A DNA stretch of 64,000 nt from Sphingomonas sp. (GTDB lineage: Bacteria; Pseudomonadota; Alphaproteobacteria; Sphingomonadales; Sphingomonadaceae): positions 62,001 through 126,000 of the forward strand of contig NZ_JAIXHL010000012.1 of assembly GCF_030145815.1 (NCBI RefSeq), read 5' to 3'. Shown here one piece after another: positions 40,706 through 49,128 of this stretch. The stretch's first letter is position 1. Every line of letters begins with the position of its first letter. Under the pieces are notes generated by a model, which searched no databases, was not told the DNA's origin, and worked only from the letters and a program-made list of their open reading frames with translations. Position numbers and translations under genes: made by a program.

Positions 40706-40723
40706 CCACCCATTTGGGTAGGT
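40706..40723. promoter_or_regulatory. Operator-like palindrome shared with 31189
   Basis: ACCC-ATTT-GGGT is a perfect core dyad with right flank GGGTAGGTCGCGCG, which matches the site at 31199 in 13 of 14 bases. It is located between the haloperoxidase (start 40626) and the sensor kinase (start ~40784), so it could autoregulate the system in both directions. Confidence 0.65.
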
Positions 40724-40783
40724 CGCGCGCGGGGCGACAAGCTGATAGGGTTGGCGATCACGGGGCGTGGGATTGGATTGGGC

Positions 40784-43774
40784 GTGCAAGCGTGGCATCG
40801 GCTGTTAGCGCTGCTCTTGGCCCTGGCCTGTCCCATGTTGCTGGCCGCGCGCGATGCGCCCGCAGGCTTTGACGGCTTCATCCACCGCGCCTGGACCAGC
40901 GACGACGGCGTCCCCGACTTCGTCCAGTCGCTGGCGCAGACGCCGGACGGATTTCTGTGGCTCGGCACCTATGAGGGGCTGTTCCGTTTCGATGGCGTCA
41001 GCTTCGAGGCTGTGCCGGTGGCCCCCGGCCATCCGCCCGGCGCGATTCCGGTCAGCGCGGTCACGGTCACGCGACGCGGGCAGCTATGGGTCGGCTATGC
41101 CGGCGGCGCGGGCGTCGAGGCGATGCGCGACGGGCGGCTGGTGCGGATGCACATGCCCGACCCGCCCGGCGAGGTGACCGGCATCCATGAGGGACAGGAT
41201 GGCGCGATCTGGGTCGTCGGCGGGCGCGGGCGGCGCGCGCTCAAGCGCTTTGCCAATGGCCGCTGGGAATTGATCGACGCGCGGCGCAGTGTGCCCGACA
41301 ACGAACATGTCGCAAGCCTGATGGTCGCGCGGGACGGCGTGGTGTGGTTGGCCATGCAGTCGCGGCTGCTGTTCCTGCGTCCGGGTTCGACGCGGTTCGA
41401 GGCGACTCCGCTGCGCATCGCGGCGGGCGCGAGCATGGCGCAGGATGCGCGCGGGCGCATCTGGCTGGCCGATCAGGCGGGAACGCGGATGCTGCCCGAT
41501 TATCCGGCCGGAGCAACGCGCGCCGCCGACCCGCGCGTGTATCCCCCGGTGGCCGATATCCGCTACACATCGCTGCTCGCCGAACCGGGCGGCGCGCTGT
41601 GGGGGACAACCTATACCGGTGGGGTTTTTCGAATCGCAACGCCCGCCACCGGGCCGTTGGCGCAGCCCCCGGCTTTTCGCACCGATCACGGGCTGAGTTC
41701 CAATCAGGCGATGGCGGTGCTGCGCGACCGGGAAGGCAGCATCTGGGTCGCCACCGAGGCGGGGCTGGACCAGTTCCGTCCGGCCAATCTGGTCGCGCTT
41801 GCCAGCCCGCCACGCAGTTCCCCGACCGGCTATCTGACCGCAACCGATGTGGCGGGCATAACCTGGTTCATCGCCCGCGACCGGCTGTATCGCGTCGACC
41901 GAGAGGCGGAGCCGGTCGCCGTCGCGGGCGACGTTTCCGGCGCACGGGCGCTGTGCGCCGATCCCGGCGGCGGGCTGTGGGTCGATCGCCCGGGGCGCAT
42001 GGTTCGCATGCGCGAGGGGCGGACGGTCGACACGCGCGCGCTGCCCGCCGGCGAAGTATTCGGATGCGGGGTCGATGGGCGCGGGCAGCTGTGGGTGGCG
42101 CGGTTCGGGCGGGGTGTCGGGATCGCCAGCGCAACCGGCTGGCGGGACGTTCCCGTCCCCGGGCCGGAGCGCCGTCGCCCGCAGGATATCGTGATCGACC
42201 GACAGGGGCGCGCGGTCATCATCCTCGATCGCCGCGCGGTGATGCGGGTCGAGGAAGGACGGACGCGCCTATGGTCCAATGCGCAGATCGGGGTCGCCGG
42301 CCTGACGGTCGTCTATGACAGCGTCGGCGGGCTGATCATCGGCGGCGGCACCGGCCTTGCGCGGTGGAACAGGCGCGGGTTCGACCGGCTGTCGATCGAG
42401 CAGCATCCATGGCTGCGCGGCGTGCGCGGCATCGTCCAGACGTCGGGCGGAATGACCTGGATGGTCAACAATCGCGGCGTGATCCGGATGCGCACCGCCG
42501 AACTCGACCGCGCCTTCCGCGCGCCGCGCACGCCGATCGCCCATGCGCTGTTCGACGAGCAGGATGGCTTTGCCAGCCGCACGCAAGGCTCGGACGGGTT
42601 GCAGCTCACGCAGGGCGGAGACGGTCGGCTGTGGGTGCTGACGCGCCAGGGGGTCATCCGGATCGACCCGACCAAGCTGGGCCGCAACACCACCCCACCG
42701 CTGGTCGCGATCCGCGCGGTGACGGCCAATGGCGTGCGTCATGTCGATCCGGTGACGCTGACGTTGCCAGCCGGGACCAGCCGGTTGGCGATCGATTATA
42801 GCGGCCTCAGCCTGGCCGAGCCGGGGCGGGTGCGGTTTCGCATGCGGCTGACAGGGGTGGATGGCGACTGGATCGATCCGGGCGAGCGGCGTCAGGCATT
42901 CTACACCAATCTCGGCCCCGGCCGGTACCGGTTCGAGGTGATGGCGGCGAACAATGACGGCGTTTGGAATCCGGTCCCGACCAGCGTCACGCTGACCATC
43001 CCGCCTACGTTCATCCAAACCCCACTGTTCGCGCTGATCTGTCTGATTGCAGCGGGTGCGTTGGCGACATTGCTGTTCCGCCTGCGGCTGCGGGCGCTTG
43101 CCCGCGGCATCCGCGCGCAGATGGCCGAGCGGATGCGCGAGCGCGAACGTATCGCGCGCGAACTGCACGATACGCTGCTTCAGTCGGTACAGGCGTTGAT
43201 CCTCCGGCTGCATCTGGTGGCCGAAGAACTGCCCAAACGCGGCGCACCGCGTCGTGCGATCGAGGACGCACTCGACCGCGCGGAAGAGGTGCTGGAGGAA
43301 GCGCGCGACCGGGTGCGCGACTTGCGCAAGCCGACCGGCGATTCCGATGCGCTCGACCAGCGGCTGCTGGATATTGTGAGCAAGCAGGGCTTTCCGCCCG
43401 ACCTGGCGATCCGTGTCGAGAGCGAGGGCCAACCCCGTTACCTCGACCCCCTTGTCTTCGAGGAGGTCGCCAATGTGGCGGGCGAGGCGCTGTTCAACAT
43501 CCGCAGGCACGCCGGGGCGCGGACGGTGTCGATCCTGGTTGCATGGCGTGCGCATGCGCTGTGCGTCCGCTTTCGCGACGATGGCGTGGGGATCCCGCCG
43601 CAGATCCTGCAAAGCGGGCAGCGCGAGGGGCATTTCGGCCTCCCCTCGATGCGCGAACGCGCCCACCGGATCGGCGGCGAGTTGAGCATCACGCCCGCCC
43701 CGGGCGGCGGCACCGATGTCATGCTGATCGTCCCGGCATCGATCGCCTATGCGCGTGGAGGTGACGATGAGTGA
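40784..43774 (+). CDS. Propeller-type sensor histidine kinase (two-component regulator propeller, Y_Y_Y, HisKA_3)
   Basis: The ~996-residue membrane sensor has a signal-like hydrophobic start (LLALLLALACPMLLAA), a large periplasmic region of propeller repeats (QTPDGFLWLGTYEGLFRFDG, LRDREGSIWVATEAGLDQFR), a Y_Y_Y domain (RVRFRMRLTGVDGDWIDPGE), one membrane helix (LFALICLIAAGALATLLFRL), a HisKA_3 dimerisation helix with the phospho-His in ERERIARELHDTLLQSVQAL, and an HATPase domain (FRDDGVGIPPQI, FGLPSMRERA). It overlaps its response regulator by eight bases. Start is uncertain; GTG 40784 is preferred. Ligand unknown. Confidence 0.88.
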   Translation: MQAWHRLLALLLALACPMLLAARDAPAGFDGFIHRAWTSDDGVPDFVQSLAQTPDGFLWLGTYEGLFRFDGVSFEAVPVAPGHPPGAIPVSAVTVTRRGQLWVGYAGGAGVEAMRDGRLVRMHMPDPPGEVTGIHEGQDGAIWVVGGRGRRALKRFANGRWELIDARRSVPDNEHVASLMVARDGVVWLAMQSRLLFLRPGSTRFEATPLRIAAGASMAQDARGRIWLADQAGTRMLPDYPAGATRAADPRVYPPVADIRYTSLLAEPGGALWGTTYTGGVFRIATPATGPLAQPPAFRTDHGLSSNQAMAVLRDREGSIWVATEAGLDQFRPANLVALASPPRSSPTGYLTATDVAGITWFIARDRLYRVDREAEPVAVAGDVSGARALCADPGGGLWVDRPGRMVRMREGRTVDTRALPAGEVFGCGVDGRGQLWVARFGRGVGIASATGWRDVPVPGPERRRPQDIVIDRQGRAVIILDRRAVMRVEEGRTRLWSNAQIGVAGLTVVYDSVGGLIIGGGTGLARWNRRGFDRLSIEQHPWLRGVRGIVQTSGGMTWMVNNRGVIRMRTAELDRAFRAPRTPIAHALFDEQDGFASRTQGSDGLQLTQGGDGRLWVLTRQGVIRIDPTKLGRNTTPPLVAIRAVTANGVRHVDPVTLTLPAGTSRLAIDYSGLSLAEPGRVRFRMRLTGVDGDWIDPGERRQAFYTNLGPGRYRFEVMAANNDGVWNPVPTSVTLTIPPTFIQTPLFALICLIAAGALATLLFRLRLRALARGIRAQMAERMRERERIARELHDTLLQSVQALILRLHLVAEELPKRGAPRRAIEDALDRAEEVLEEARDRVRDLRKPTGDSDALDQRLLDIVSKQGFPPDLAIRVESEGQPRYLDPLVFEEVANVAGEALFNIRRHAGARTVSILVAWRAHALCVRFRDDGVGIPPQILQSGQREGHFGLPSMRERAHRIGGELSITPAPGGGTDVMLIVPASIAYARGGDDE

Positions 43775-44396
43775 GGCTGGCTCCATCCGGGTGCTCGTTG
43801 TCGATGACCATCCGATGCTGCGCGAGGGGATCGTCGCGGTGATCGAGCGGCAGGCGGACATGACGGTGGTCGGCGAGGCCAGCGACGGCTTGGAGGCAAT
43901 TGCGCGCTTTTCCGAACTAAACCCCGACGTCACGCTGATGGACCTGCAGATGCCAGGTGCCAGCGGGTTCGCGGCAATCGAGGGCATCCGCGCCCGCGCG
44001 CCGCGCGCGCCGATCCTGGTGCTCACCACCTATCCCGGCGACAGCCAGGCGCTGCGCGCGCTCAAGGCCGGGGCGAATGGCTATTTGCTCAAAAGCTGCA
44101 TCCGCCGCGAATTGATCGACGCGATCCGCGCGGTGCATGCCGGCCGCCGTCCGATCAGCGCCGAGATCGCGCAGGAAATCGCCGCGCACGCGCTCGACGA
44201 ACGCCTGACCGACCGCGAAGTCGCGATCCTGAAGCTAGTCGCCGAGGGCCATCCCAACAAACAAGTCGCATGGCGGCTGCAGGTGTCGACCGACACGGTC
44301 AAGGCGCATCTCAAGAACATCTTCGCCAAGCTCGACGTGAACGACCGGACCCAGGCGGTGATCATCGCGGCGCGACGCGGCTATATCGACCTTTGA
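43767..44396 (+). CDS. NarL/LuxR-family response regulator
   Basis: The 209-residue regulator has a receiver domain (VLVVDDHPMLREGIVAVIER, phospho-Asp in VTLMDLQMPGASG, LVLTTYPGD, LKAGANGYLLKS) and a LuxR HTH (DREVAILKLVAEGHPNKQVA, LQVSTDTVKAHLKNIFAKLD). ATG 43767 has GGAGG upstream and overlaps the kinase gene. It probably binds the palindromes at 31189 and 40706. The kinase-regulator pair is immediately followed by tRNA-Arg on the opposite strand. Confidence 0.94.
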   Translation: MSEAGSIRVLVVDDHPMLREGIVAVIERQADMTVVGEASDGLEAIARFSELNPDVTLMDLQMPGASGFAAIEGIRARAPRAPILVLTTYPGDSQALRALKAGANGYLLKSCIRRELIDAIRAVHAGRRPISAEIAQEIAAHALDERLTDREVAILKLVAEGHPNKQVAWRLQVSTDTVKAHLKNIFAKLDVNDRTQAVIIAARRGYIDL

Positions 44397-44398
44397 AA

Positions 44399-44475
44399 TG
44401 GTGTCCCGGAGAGGATTCGAACCTCCGACCTGCAGTTTAGGAAACTGTTGCTCTATCCTGCTGAGCTACCGGGAC
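44399..44475 (-). tRNA. tRNA-Arg (anticodon CCU)
   Basis: The minus strand folds as a complete tRNA: acceptor GTCCCGG / CCGGGAC, D-arm GCTCAGCAGGATAGAGC, anticodon arm ACAGT-TTCCTAA-ACTGC(A) with anticodon CCT, T-arm CGGAGGTTCGAATCCTC, discriminator A and encoded CCA at 44399-44401. It reads AGG codons. Nothing is inserted in or next to it in this strain, unlike tRNA-Thr. Confidence 0.96.
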
Positions 44476-44509
44476 ACTGCGGGCTGGTTAAGAGCAGAGG
44501 GCCACGCGG

Positions 44510-44947
44510 TCAATTGCACTGCTCCGGCGGGATGACCGGGAGCGGCAGGGGCGCGACGGGGACGCCATCTTCGATCAGCGCCTTGGCTTCGGCCAGGCTG
44601 GTCTGGCCGTGGATCGGGGCGGCGGCTTCCTCGCCCGCATGCATCGCGCGCGCCTTGTCGGCGAAGGACATGCCGACCCATTGCGAGCCTTCGAGCATTT
44701 TGGCCTGAGCCTGTGCGAGTGCGGCCATCAACGCTTTGGGGTCGGGGATCGCCGCTGCGGGCGTGGCGGGCGCGCGGTTGCCCTTGGCGGGGATGTTGGG
44801 GGCCATCACCGCCTTGGCGATGTCGGCGTCGCCGCAGATCGGGCAGGTGAGCAGGCCGCGCGCGCGCTGGTCCTCATAATCGGCGCTCGAGCCGAACCAT
44901 GCCTCGAACACATGGGCGTGGGTGCATTTGAGGTCGAACACGATCAT
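44510..44947 (-). CDS. DUF1178 family protein
   Basis: The 145-residue protein begins MIVFDLKCTHAHVFEAWFGS, typical of DUF1178, with a zinc-ribbon-like pair CTHAHVFEAWF and CPICGDADIAKAVMAPNIP. The rest is Ala/Pro-rich with a helical C-terminal part (GQTSLAEAKALIEDGVPVAP). Function unknown. It overlaps the nitrilase gene by four bases (ATGA), so it is the last gene of the grxC-nitrilase-DUF1178 operon. Confidence 0.9.
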   Translation of the reverse strand: MIVFDLKCTHAHVFEAWFGSSADYEDQRARGLLTCPICGDADIAKAVMAPNIPAKGNRAPATPAAAIPDPKALMAALAQAQAKMLEGSQWVGMSFADKARAMHAGEEAAAPIHGQTSLAEAKALIEDGVPVAPLPLPVIPPEQCN

Positions 44948-45768
44948 GCGCGGGTGACCGGTGGGATCGGGCGGCGATGCGCGATGGCGGGGACGCGGCT
45001 TCGCACTTCGGTGACGCGCGCGGGGTCGATTTCCACGAAGCCGAGGCCGGCTGGTTCGCCCATATCGAGCAGGATTTCGCCCCAGGGGTCGATCGCGAGG
45101 CTGTGGCCATAGGTGCTGCGGCCGTCGGCGTGCGTGCCGGTCTGCGCGGCGGCGATGACGTGCACGCCGGCCTCGATCGCGCGGGCGCGCAGGAGCGTGT
45201 GCCAATGCGCCGCGCCGGTGGGTCGGGTGAAAGCCGCGGGGACGGCGAGCAGCGTCGCGCCGGCATCGGTCAGCGCGCGGTAGAGATCGGGGAAGCGGAT
45301 GTCGTAACAGATCGACAGTCCGAGCGGGCCGAGCGGCGTGTCCACCACCACCGCGCGGTCGCCGGGGGCATAGGCGTCGGATTCGCGCCAGCGCTCGCCG
45401 GTGGGCAGATCGACGTCAAACAGATGGAGCTTGTCATAGGAGGCGCGGATCGCGCCGTCCGCGTCGATCACGAAGCCGCGATTGACGAAGCGGCCGTCAT
45501 CGCCGCGCAGGGCGAGCGAGCCGAGCTGAACCCAGATGCCGTGGCGCGCGGCAGCGTCTCGCACGGCGGCGAGGACCGGATCGTCATCTTGCGCCACGAT
45601 CGACGCCGCGCCGCGCGCACGATCGCGATCGAGCAGGCCCGACATTTCGGGGGTGAACAGCATCGCCGCGCCCTCCCCCGCCGCTGACGCGATGCCATTA
45701 ACGAGCGTGCGGGCATTGGCCAGCGGATCGATGCCGCTGGTCATTTGAAGGATCGCTGCGCGGGTCAC
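44944..45768 (-). CDS. Carbon-nitrogen hydrolase (Nit1/omega-amidase-like)
   Basis: The 274-residue nitrilase-superfamily amidase has the catalytic triad Glu (FTPEMSG), Lys (YDKLHLFDVDLPTGERWRES) and Cys (LGLSICYDIRFPDLYRAL). Members deaminate deaminated glutathione or alpha-ketoglutaramate, and its neighbour is a glutaredoxin. The GTG start overlaps the grxC stop (GTGA). Cytoplasmic. Confidence 0.92.
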   Translation of the reverse strand: MTRAAILQMTSGIDPLANARTLVNGIASAAGEGAAMLFTPEMSGLLDRDRARGAASIVAQDDDPVLAAVRDAAARHGIWVQLGSLALRGDDGRFVNRGFVIDADGAIRASYDKLHLFDVDLPTGERWRESDAYAPGDRAVVVDTPLGPLGLSICYDIRFPDLYRALTDAGATLLAVPAAFTRPTGAAHWHTLLRARAIEAGVHVIAAAQTGTHADGRSTYGHSLAIDPWGEILLDMGEPAGLGFVEIDPARVTEVRSRVPAIAHRRPIPPVTRA

Positions 45769-46022
45769 GCGTTGAGCAAAGCGTCCAGCTTGCCCTCACG
45801 CTCCAGCGCCATGAGGTCGTCGGAACCGCCGATATGCGCGCCGTCGATGAAGATCTGCGGCACGGTGGTGCGGCCATTGGCGCGCTGAATCATCTCCTGC
45901 CGCTTGGGCCCTCCCATGGTGAGGTCGAATTCCTCATAGTCCGCACCCTTGCTATCGAGCAGCGTCTTGGCGCGGTGGCAGTAACCGCAAAATGCCTTGG
46001 TGTAGATTTCGATCTTGGCCAT
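45765..46022 (-). CDS. grxC: Glutaredoxin 3
   Basis: The 85-residue glutathione-dependent disulfide reductase has active site FCGYCHRAKTLL (CGYC instead of the usual CPYC), cis-Pro loop TTVPQIFIDGAHIGGSDD and the helix LMALEREGKLD. First gene of the operon with the nitrilase and DUF1178, 31 bases after comF on the same strand. ATG 46022. Confidence 0.95.
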   Translation of the reverse strand: MAKIEIYTKAFCGYCHRAKTLLDSKGADYEEFDLTMGGPKRQEMIQRANGRTTVPQIFIDGAHIGGSDDLMALEREGKLDALLNA

Positions 46023-46053
46023 GGTCCCGAGTTGTGGATCGCGACCGCGCTTG

Positions 46054-46785
46054 TCAATCCGCGTCCTCACCGTCGATCACCCGCGCCCAGCACAGGATCG
46101 TCACGCTGCGCGCGGCGGCGCGCTTGAGGAGGCGGGCGCAGGCGGTGGTGGTTGCGCCACTGGTGTGGACGTCGTCGACCAGAATGATCGCCTTTCCACG
46201 AACGGCTTCCCTGGCTCCGGGAGCGAGCGCGAAGGCTCCCGCAACCGCCTTGGCGCGCCCGCGCGGGCCGAGGCCGCGCAGCACCGGGGTTGCCTTGATT
46301 CGGCGGAGCAGGTCGGGCGCGACCGGCACGCCCGATGCAGTGCCGAGCGCGCGGGCGATCAACAGCGCCTGATTGAACCCCCTCCCCCAGATTCGCCAGC
46401 GATGCAGCGGCACCGGGATCAGCAGCTCGGCATCTTCGGGCATGAGGCGCGCCATCAACCGCCCTGCGGTGACGGCGAACCCGGTGCGCCCGCCATATTT
46501 GAGGCGTAGCGCGAGCGTGCGCGCCGCCGGGCCATAGGCGACCGCGGCGCGCACCCCGTCATGCACCGGGGCATCGGCCAGGCATTCGCCGCACTGCGCA
46601 TCCGGCCCACGGTCGTGCTCGAACGGCAGGTTGCAGGTCGCGCACCAGGGCGGGGCAATCAGACGCATCCCGCTCCAGCAGGCAGCGCAGAAGCGGTGAT
46701 CGGCATCGACCACATCGCCACAGCCCGGGCAACGCGGGGGCAGCGCCAGGCCGATCAGGTCGAGCAACATTTGACGTGGCCCCAT
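46054..46785 (-). CDS. comF: ComF-family phosphoribosyltransferase-like protein
   Basis: The ~243-residue protein has an N-terminal double zinc-finger (RCPGCGDVVDADHRFCAACW, WCATCNLPFEHD, QCGECLADAP) and a PRT fold with the PRPP loop ILVDDVHTSGATT. ComF relatives help DNA uptake or transformation in some bacteria. Start is uncertain: ATG 46785 or 46770. Divergent overlap region with the methyltransferase gene is short (43 bases), so both promoters overlap. Confidence 0.9.
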   Translation of the reverse strand: MGPRQMLLDLIGLALPPRCPGCGDVVDADHRFCAACWSGMRLIAPPWCATCNLPFEHDRGPDAQCGECLADAPVHDGVRAAVAYGPAARTLALRLKYGGRTGFAVTAGRLMARLMPEDAELLIPVPLHRWRIWGRGFNQALLIARALGTASGVPVAPDLLRRIKATPVLRGLGPRGRAKAVAGAFALAPGAREAVRGKAIILVDDVHTSGATTTACARLLKRAAARSVTILCWARVIDGEDAD

Positions 46786-46828
46786 GCAGCGCTTGTCGCG
46801 CGGCGCGCGACGCGGCACAAGCCGCGCC

Positions 46829-47677
46829 GTGACCCCCGCCGCCACCCCGCCCGAGATTTTCGACCGCACCCGCCGCCGCCTGCGCCGGGATCGCGCCGCA
46901 CCGGGCTTTGCCGGGTTCGACTTCATCCGCGCATGGATGCTCGACGGGATTGCCGAGCGGCTGGACGCGGTGCGGCGCGAGTTTCGGGATGTGCTGGATT
47001 TGGGCAGTTTCGACGGCGCGTTCGTCCCGCCGCCCGGCGCGAACCTCACGCGGATCGACGCCGGGGCGCGTTTTGCAGCGGTATCGGGCGGCGTGCAGGC
47101 CGATGAGGACCGGCCGCATTCGCCCGAGGGTGCCTATGACCTCGTCGTTTCGGCGGGGGTGCTCGACAGCGTCAACGACCTGCCCGGCGCGCTGGCGCTT
47201 ATCCGCCGCTCGCTGCGGCCGGACGGGCTGTTCATGGGCGCGTTTCTGGGTGGGTCGACGCTGGCAACCTTGCGCAGCGTGATGCTGGAGGCGGAGGGCG
47301 ACCGGCCGGCGGCGCGGGTGCATCCGCAGGTTGATGTCCGCGCAGCGGGCGACCTGCTGGTCCGCGCCGGATTCGCGCTGCCGGTGGCGGATGTTGAGAC
47401 GCTGGAGGTCCGCTATGCCAGCCTGTTCGATCTGGTGCGCGACCTGCGCGGCATGGGCGCGACCAGCCTGCTGCGCGACCCCGCCCCGCTGACCCGCAGC
47501 GCGGTGGCGCGCGCCGCGCAAGCCTTTGCCACACGCGCCGATGGCGAGGGGCGGACCAGCGAGCGGTTCGACGCGATCTTCGTCACCGGCTGGGCCCCCG
47601 ATCCCAGCCAGCCCAAACCCGCGCGGCGTGGGTCCGCCAGCGCGTCGCTGGCCGACGCGTTGCGGCCCAAGCCCTGA
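46829..47677 (+). CDS. SAM-dependent methyltransferase, NDUFAF5/BioC-like
   Basis: The 282-residue protein has a class-I methyltransferase fold: VLDLGSFDGAFVPPPG (motif I, degenerate), YDLVVSAGVLDSVNDLPGAL, and LRPDGLFMGAFLGGSTLATL. It matches the alphaproteobacterial NDUFAF5-like group that modifies a respiratory-complex subunit, or arginine hydroxylation in complex I assembly. GTG 46829 is the likely start; the frame upstream overlaps comF. The C-terminal 20 residues are Pro/Lys/Arg-rich. Confidence 0.85.
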   Translation: MTPAATPPEIFDRTRRRLRRDRAAPGFAGFDFIRAWMLDGIAERLDAVRREFRDVLDLGSFDGAFVPPPGANLTRIDAGARFAAVSGGVQADEDRPHSPEGAYDLVVSAGVLDSVNDLPGALALIRRSLRPDGLFMGAFLGGSTLATLRSVMLEAEGDRPAARVHPQVDVRAAGDLLVRAGFALPVADVETLEVRYASLFDLVRDLRGMGATSLLRDPAPLTRSAVARAAQAFATRADGEGRTSERFDAIFVTGWAPDPSQPKPARRGSASASLADALRPKP

Positions 47678-47681
47678 TATC

Positions 47682-47710
47682 TTGACAAAATGGCGCGTTA
47701 TAGCCATAAA
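47682..47710 (+). promoter_or_regulatory. Sigma-70-type promoter for the ydcH-terC leader
   Basis: -35 TTGACA (47682-47687), 17-base spacer, -10 CATAAA (47705-47710). Initiation seven bases after the -10 falls at about 47717, the first base of the structured RNA element. This is the best-formed promoter in the window. Confidence 0.75.
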
Positions 47711-47716
47711 CAGCGC

Positions 47717-47781
47717 GCGGACCGGGCCCCTCTGGCGATCCACTTGATCGCGATGTCGGACCGCATCGGATGACCCCGATG
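47717..47781 (+). ncRNA. Structured 5'-leader element, copy 1 (before ydcH)
   Basis: P1 is GCGGACC / GGACCGC (47717-47723 with 47758-47764, one A-A mismatch). Inside it lie the conserved strand GGGCCCCTCTG (47724-47734), hairpin P2 GCGATC-CACTT-GATCGC, and the conserved strand GATGTC (47752-47757). A third hairpin, CATCGG-ATGACC-CCGATG, follows. Copy 2 has the same plan with different stems but identical internal strands. This suggests a cis-regulatory RNA such as a riboswitch or protein-binding leader. The ydcH start is 74 bases downstream. Confidence 0.72.
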
Positions 47782-47854
47782 CAGGCTGGGCTTTGTTTGA
47801 CCGTATCCACCCGCTGACGGCCATCCGATCGATTTCACATCGACAGGAGGCATT

Positions 47855-48037
47855 ATGATGAGTGGCATGTTGTACCGTCTGAGCGTCGTCCACCGGAAGC
47901 TGGACGAGGAGATTCGCCGCGAAGCGCGGCGACGCAATCCGGACGGGTTTCGGCTGCTGCGGCTCAAGAAGCTGAAGCTGGCGGTCAAGGACCGTCTGGC
48001 CGGCCACTGGAAGCGCACGCTCGTGACCGGGAACTAA
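47855..48037 (+). CDS. ydcH: YdcH/DUF465 family protein
   Basis: The 60-residue highly basic helical protein (LYRLSVVHRKLDEEIRREAR, RRNPDGFRLLRLKKLKLAVK DRL) is of the DUF465/YdcH family: a helical hairpin with many Arg/Lys. Function is unknown; it may bind RNA or protein. AGGAGG at 47845-47850 favours the second ATG at 47858 over the first. It is preceded by copy 1 of the RNA element and followed by copy 2 and terC. Confidence 0.88.
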   Translation: MMSGMLYRLSVVHRKLDEEIRREARRRNPDGFRLLRLKKLKLAVKDRLAGHWKRTLVTGN

Positions 48038-48050
48038 CCGAACCACCACC

Positions 48051-48108
48051 GGCGGCCCGGGCCCCTCTGATGCGCACGATGCGCATGATGTCGGGCCGCC
48101 ATGATGGC
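48051..48108 (+). ncRNA. Structured leader element, copy 2 (before terC)
   Basis: P1 is GGCGGCCC / GGGCCGCC (48051-48058 with 48093-48100, perfect). Inside are GGGCCCCTCTG (48059-48069), P2 ATGCGC-ACGAT-GCGCAT (48070-48086) and GATGTC (48087-48092), with a short hairpin GCCAT-G-ATGGC overlapping the 3' end. Compared with copy 1, P1 and P2 are maintained by different base pairs (four of six in P2 changed on both sides), while the internal strands are identical, so structure is conserved. It ends 44 bases before the terC start. Confidence 0.75.
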
Positions 48109-48144
48109 GCGCGCAGCGCCTCACCCAACAGGGGCTGATCTACC

Positions 48145-49128
48145 ATGGAATTTCTGATGTTGCTCTGGCTTGGCAAGCCGGTGTGGATGTGGCTCGCCTT
48201 CATGGGGCTGGTTGCCGCACTGCTCGCGCTTGACCTCGGCGTCCTGCATCGCAAGTCGCGCGAGATCGGGGTCAAGGAGAGCCTGATGCTCTCCGCTTTC
48301 TATATCGTTCTGGGCCTCGCGTTCAGCGGCTTTGTCTGGTGGCAGCTCGGCGAGACGGCGGCGATCAACTACGTCACCGGCTTCGTCGTCGAGAAAAGCC
48401 TGGCGATGGACAATGTCTTCGTCATCGCGATGATCTTCACCTATTTCGCGATCCCGCGTCAGTATCAGCACCGGGTGCTGTTCTGGGGCATCCTGGGCGT
48501 TATCGTGTTGCGCGCGATCATGATCGCACTGGGCGCAACGATCGTGTCCGAATTCGGCTGGGTGCTTTACCTCTTCGCCGCCTTCCTGATCTTCACGGGA
48601 ATCAAGATGTGGCGGATGGTCGACACGCCCTATGACGTGGCGAACTCGCCGCTGCTCGGCTGGCTGAAACGGCATATGCGCGTGACAGACGGGCTACGCG
48701 GATCGGCCTTCTTCGTTCAGGAACCGGATGCGAAGACGGGAACGATGGTGCGGCACGCGACGCCGTTGTTCCTCGCGCTGGTGATGATCGAGTTCGCCGA
48801 CCTGGTGTTCGCAGTCGATTCGGTGCCGGCGATCTTTGCGATCACCACCGACCCGTTCATCGTCTACACGTCGAACATCTTTGCGATCCTGGGCCTGCGC
48901 GCGCTGTATTTCGCGCTGTCGGCGCTGGTCGACCGGTTCCATTATCTGAAGTACGCGCTTGCCGTGCTGCTGGTGTTCATCGGGTCGAAGATCTTCGTTG
49001 CCGATGCGCTGGGGCTCGCCAAGATCCCGCCGGTGGTGTCGCTGGGCATTACCGCGCTGATCCTGACGACGGGCGTGGTCTACTCGCTGTGGCGCACGCG
49101 CAATGCGCCGACGCCGAGCCTGACCTAA
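48145..49128 (+). CDS. TerC-family integral membrane protein
   Basis: The 327-residue protein has about nine membrane helices and the TerC signature acidic pairs in transmembrane segments (VEKSLAMDNVFVIAMIFTYF, MIEFADLVFAVDSVPAIFAI) plus a cytoplasmic loop between. TerC proteins export metal ions, manganese or calcium in several bacteria, and serve metalation of secreted proteins. It is preceded by the structured leader. Start ATG 48145. The stop overlaps the minus-strand NUDIX stop. Confidence 0.92.
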   Translation: MEFLMLLWLGKPVWMWLAFMGLVAALLALDLGVLHRKSREIGVKESLMLSAFYIVLGLAFSGFVWWQLGETAAINYVTGFVVEKSLAMDNVFVIAMIFTYFAIPRQYQHRVLFWGILGVIVLRAIMIALGATIVSEFGWVLYLFAAFLIFTGIKMWRMVDTPYDVANSPLLGWLKRHMRVTDGLRGSAFFVQEPDAKTGTMVRHATPLFLALVMIEFADLVFAVDSVPAIFAITTDPFIVYTSNIFAILGLRALYFALSALVDRFHYLKYALAVLLVFIGSKIFVADALGLAKIPPVVSLGITALILTTGVVYSLWRTRNAPTPSLT

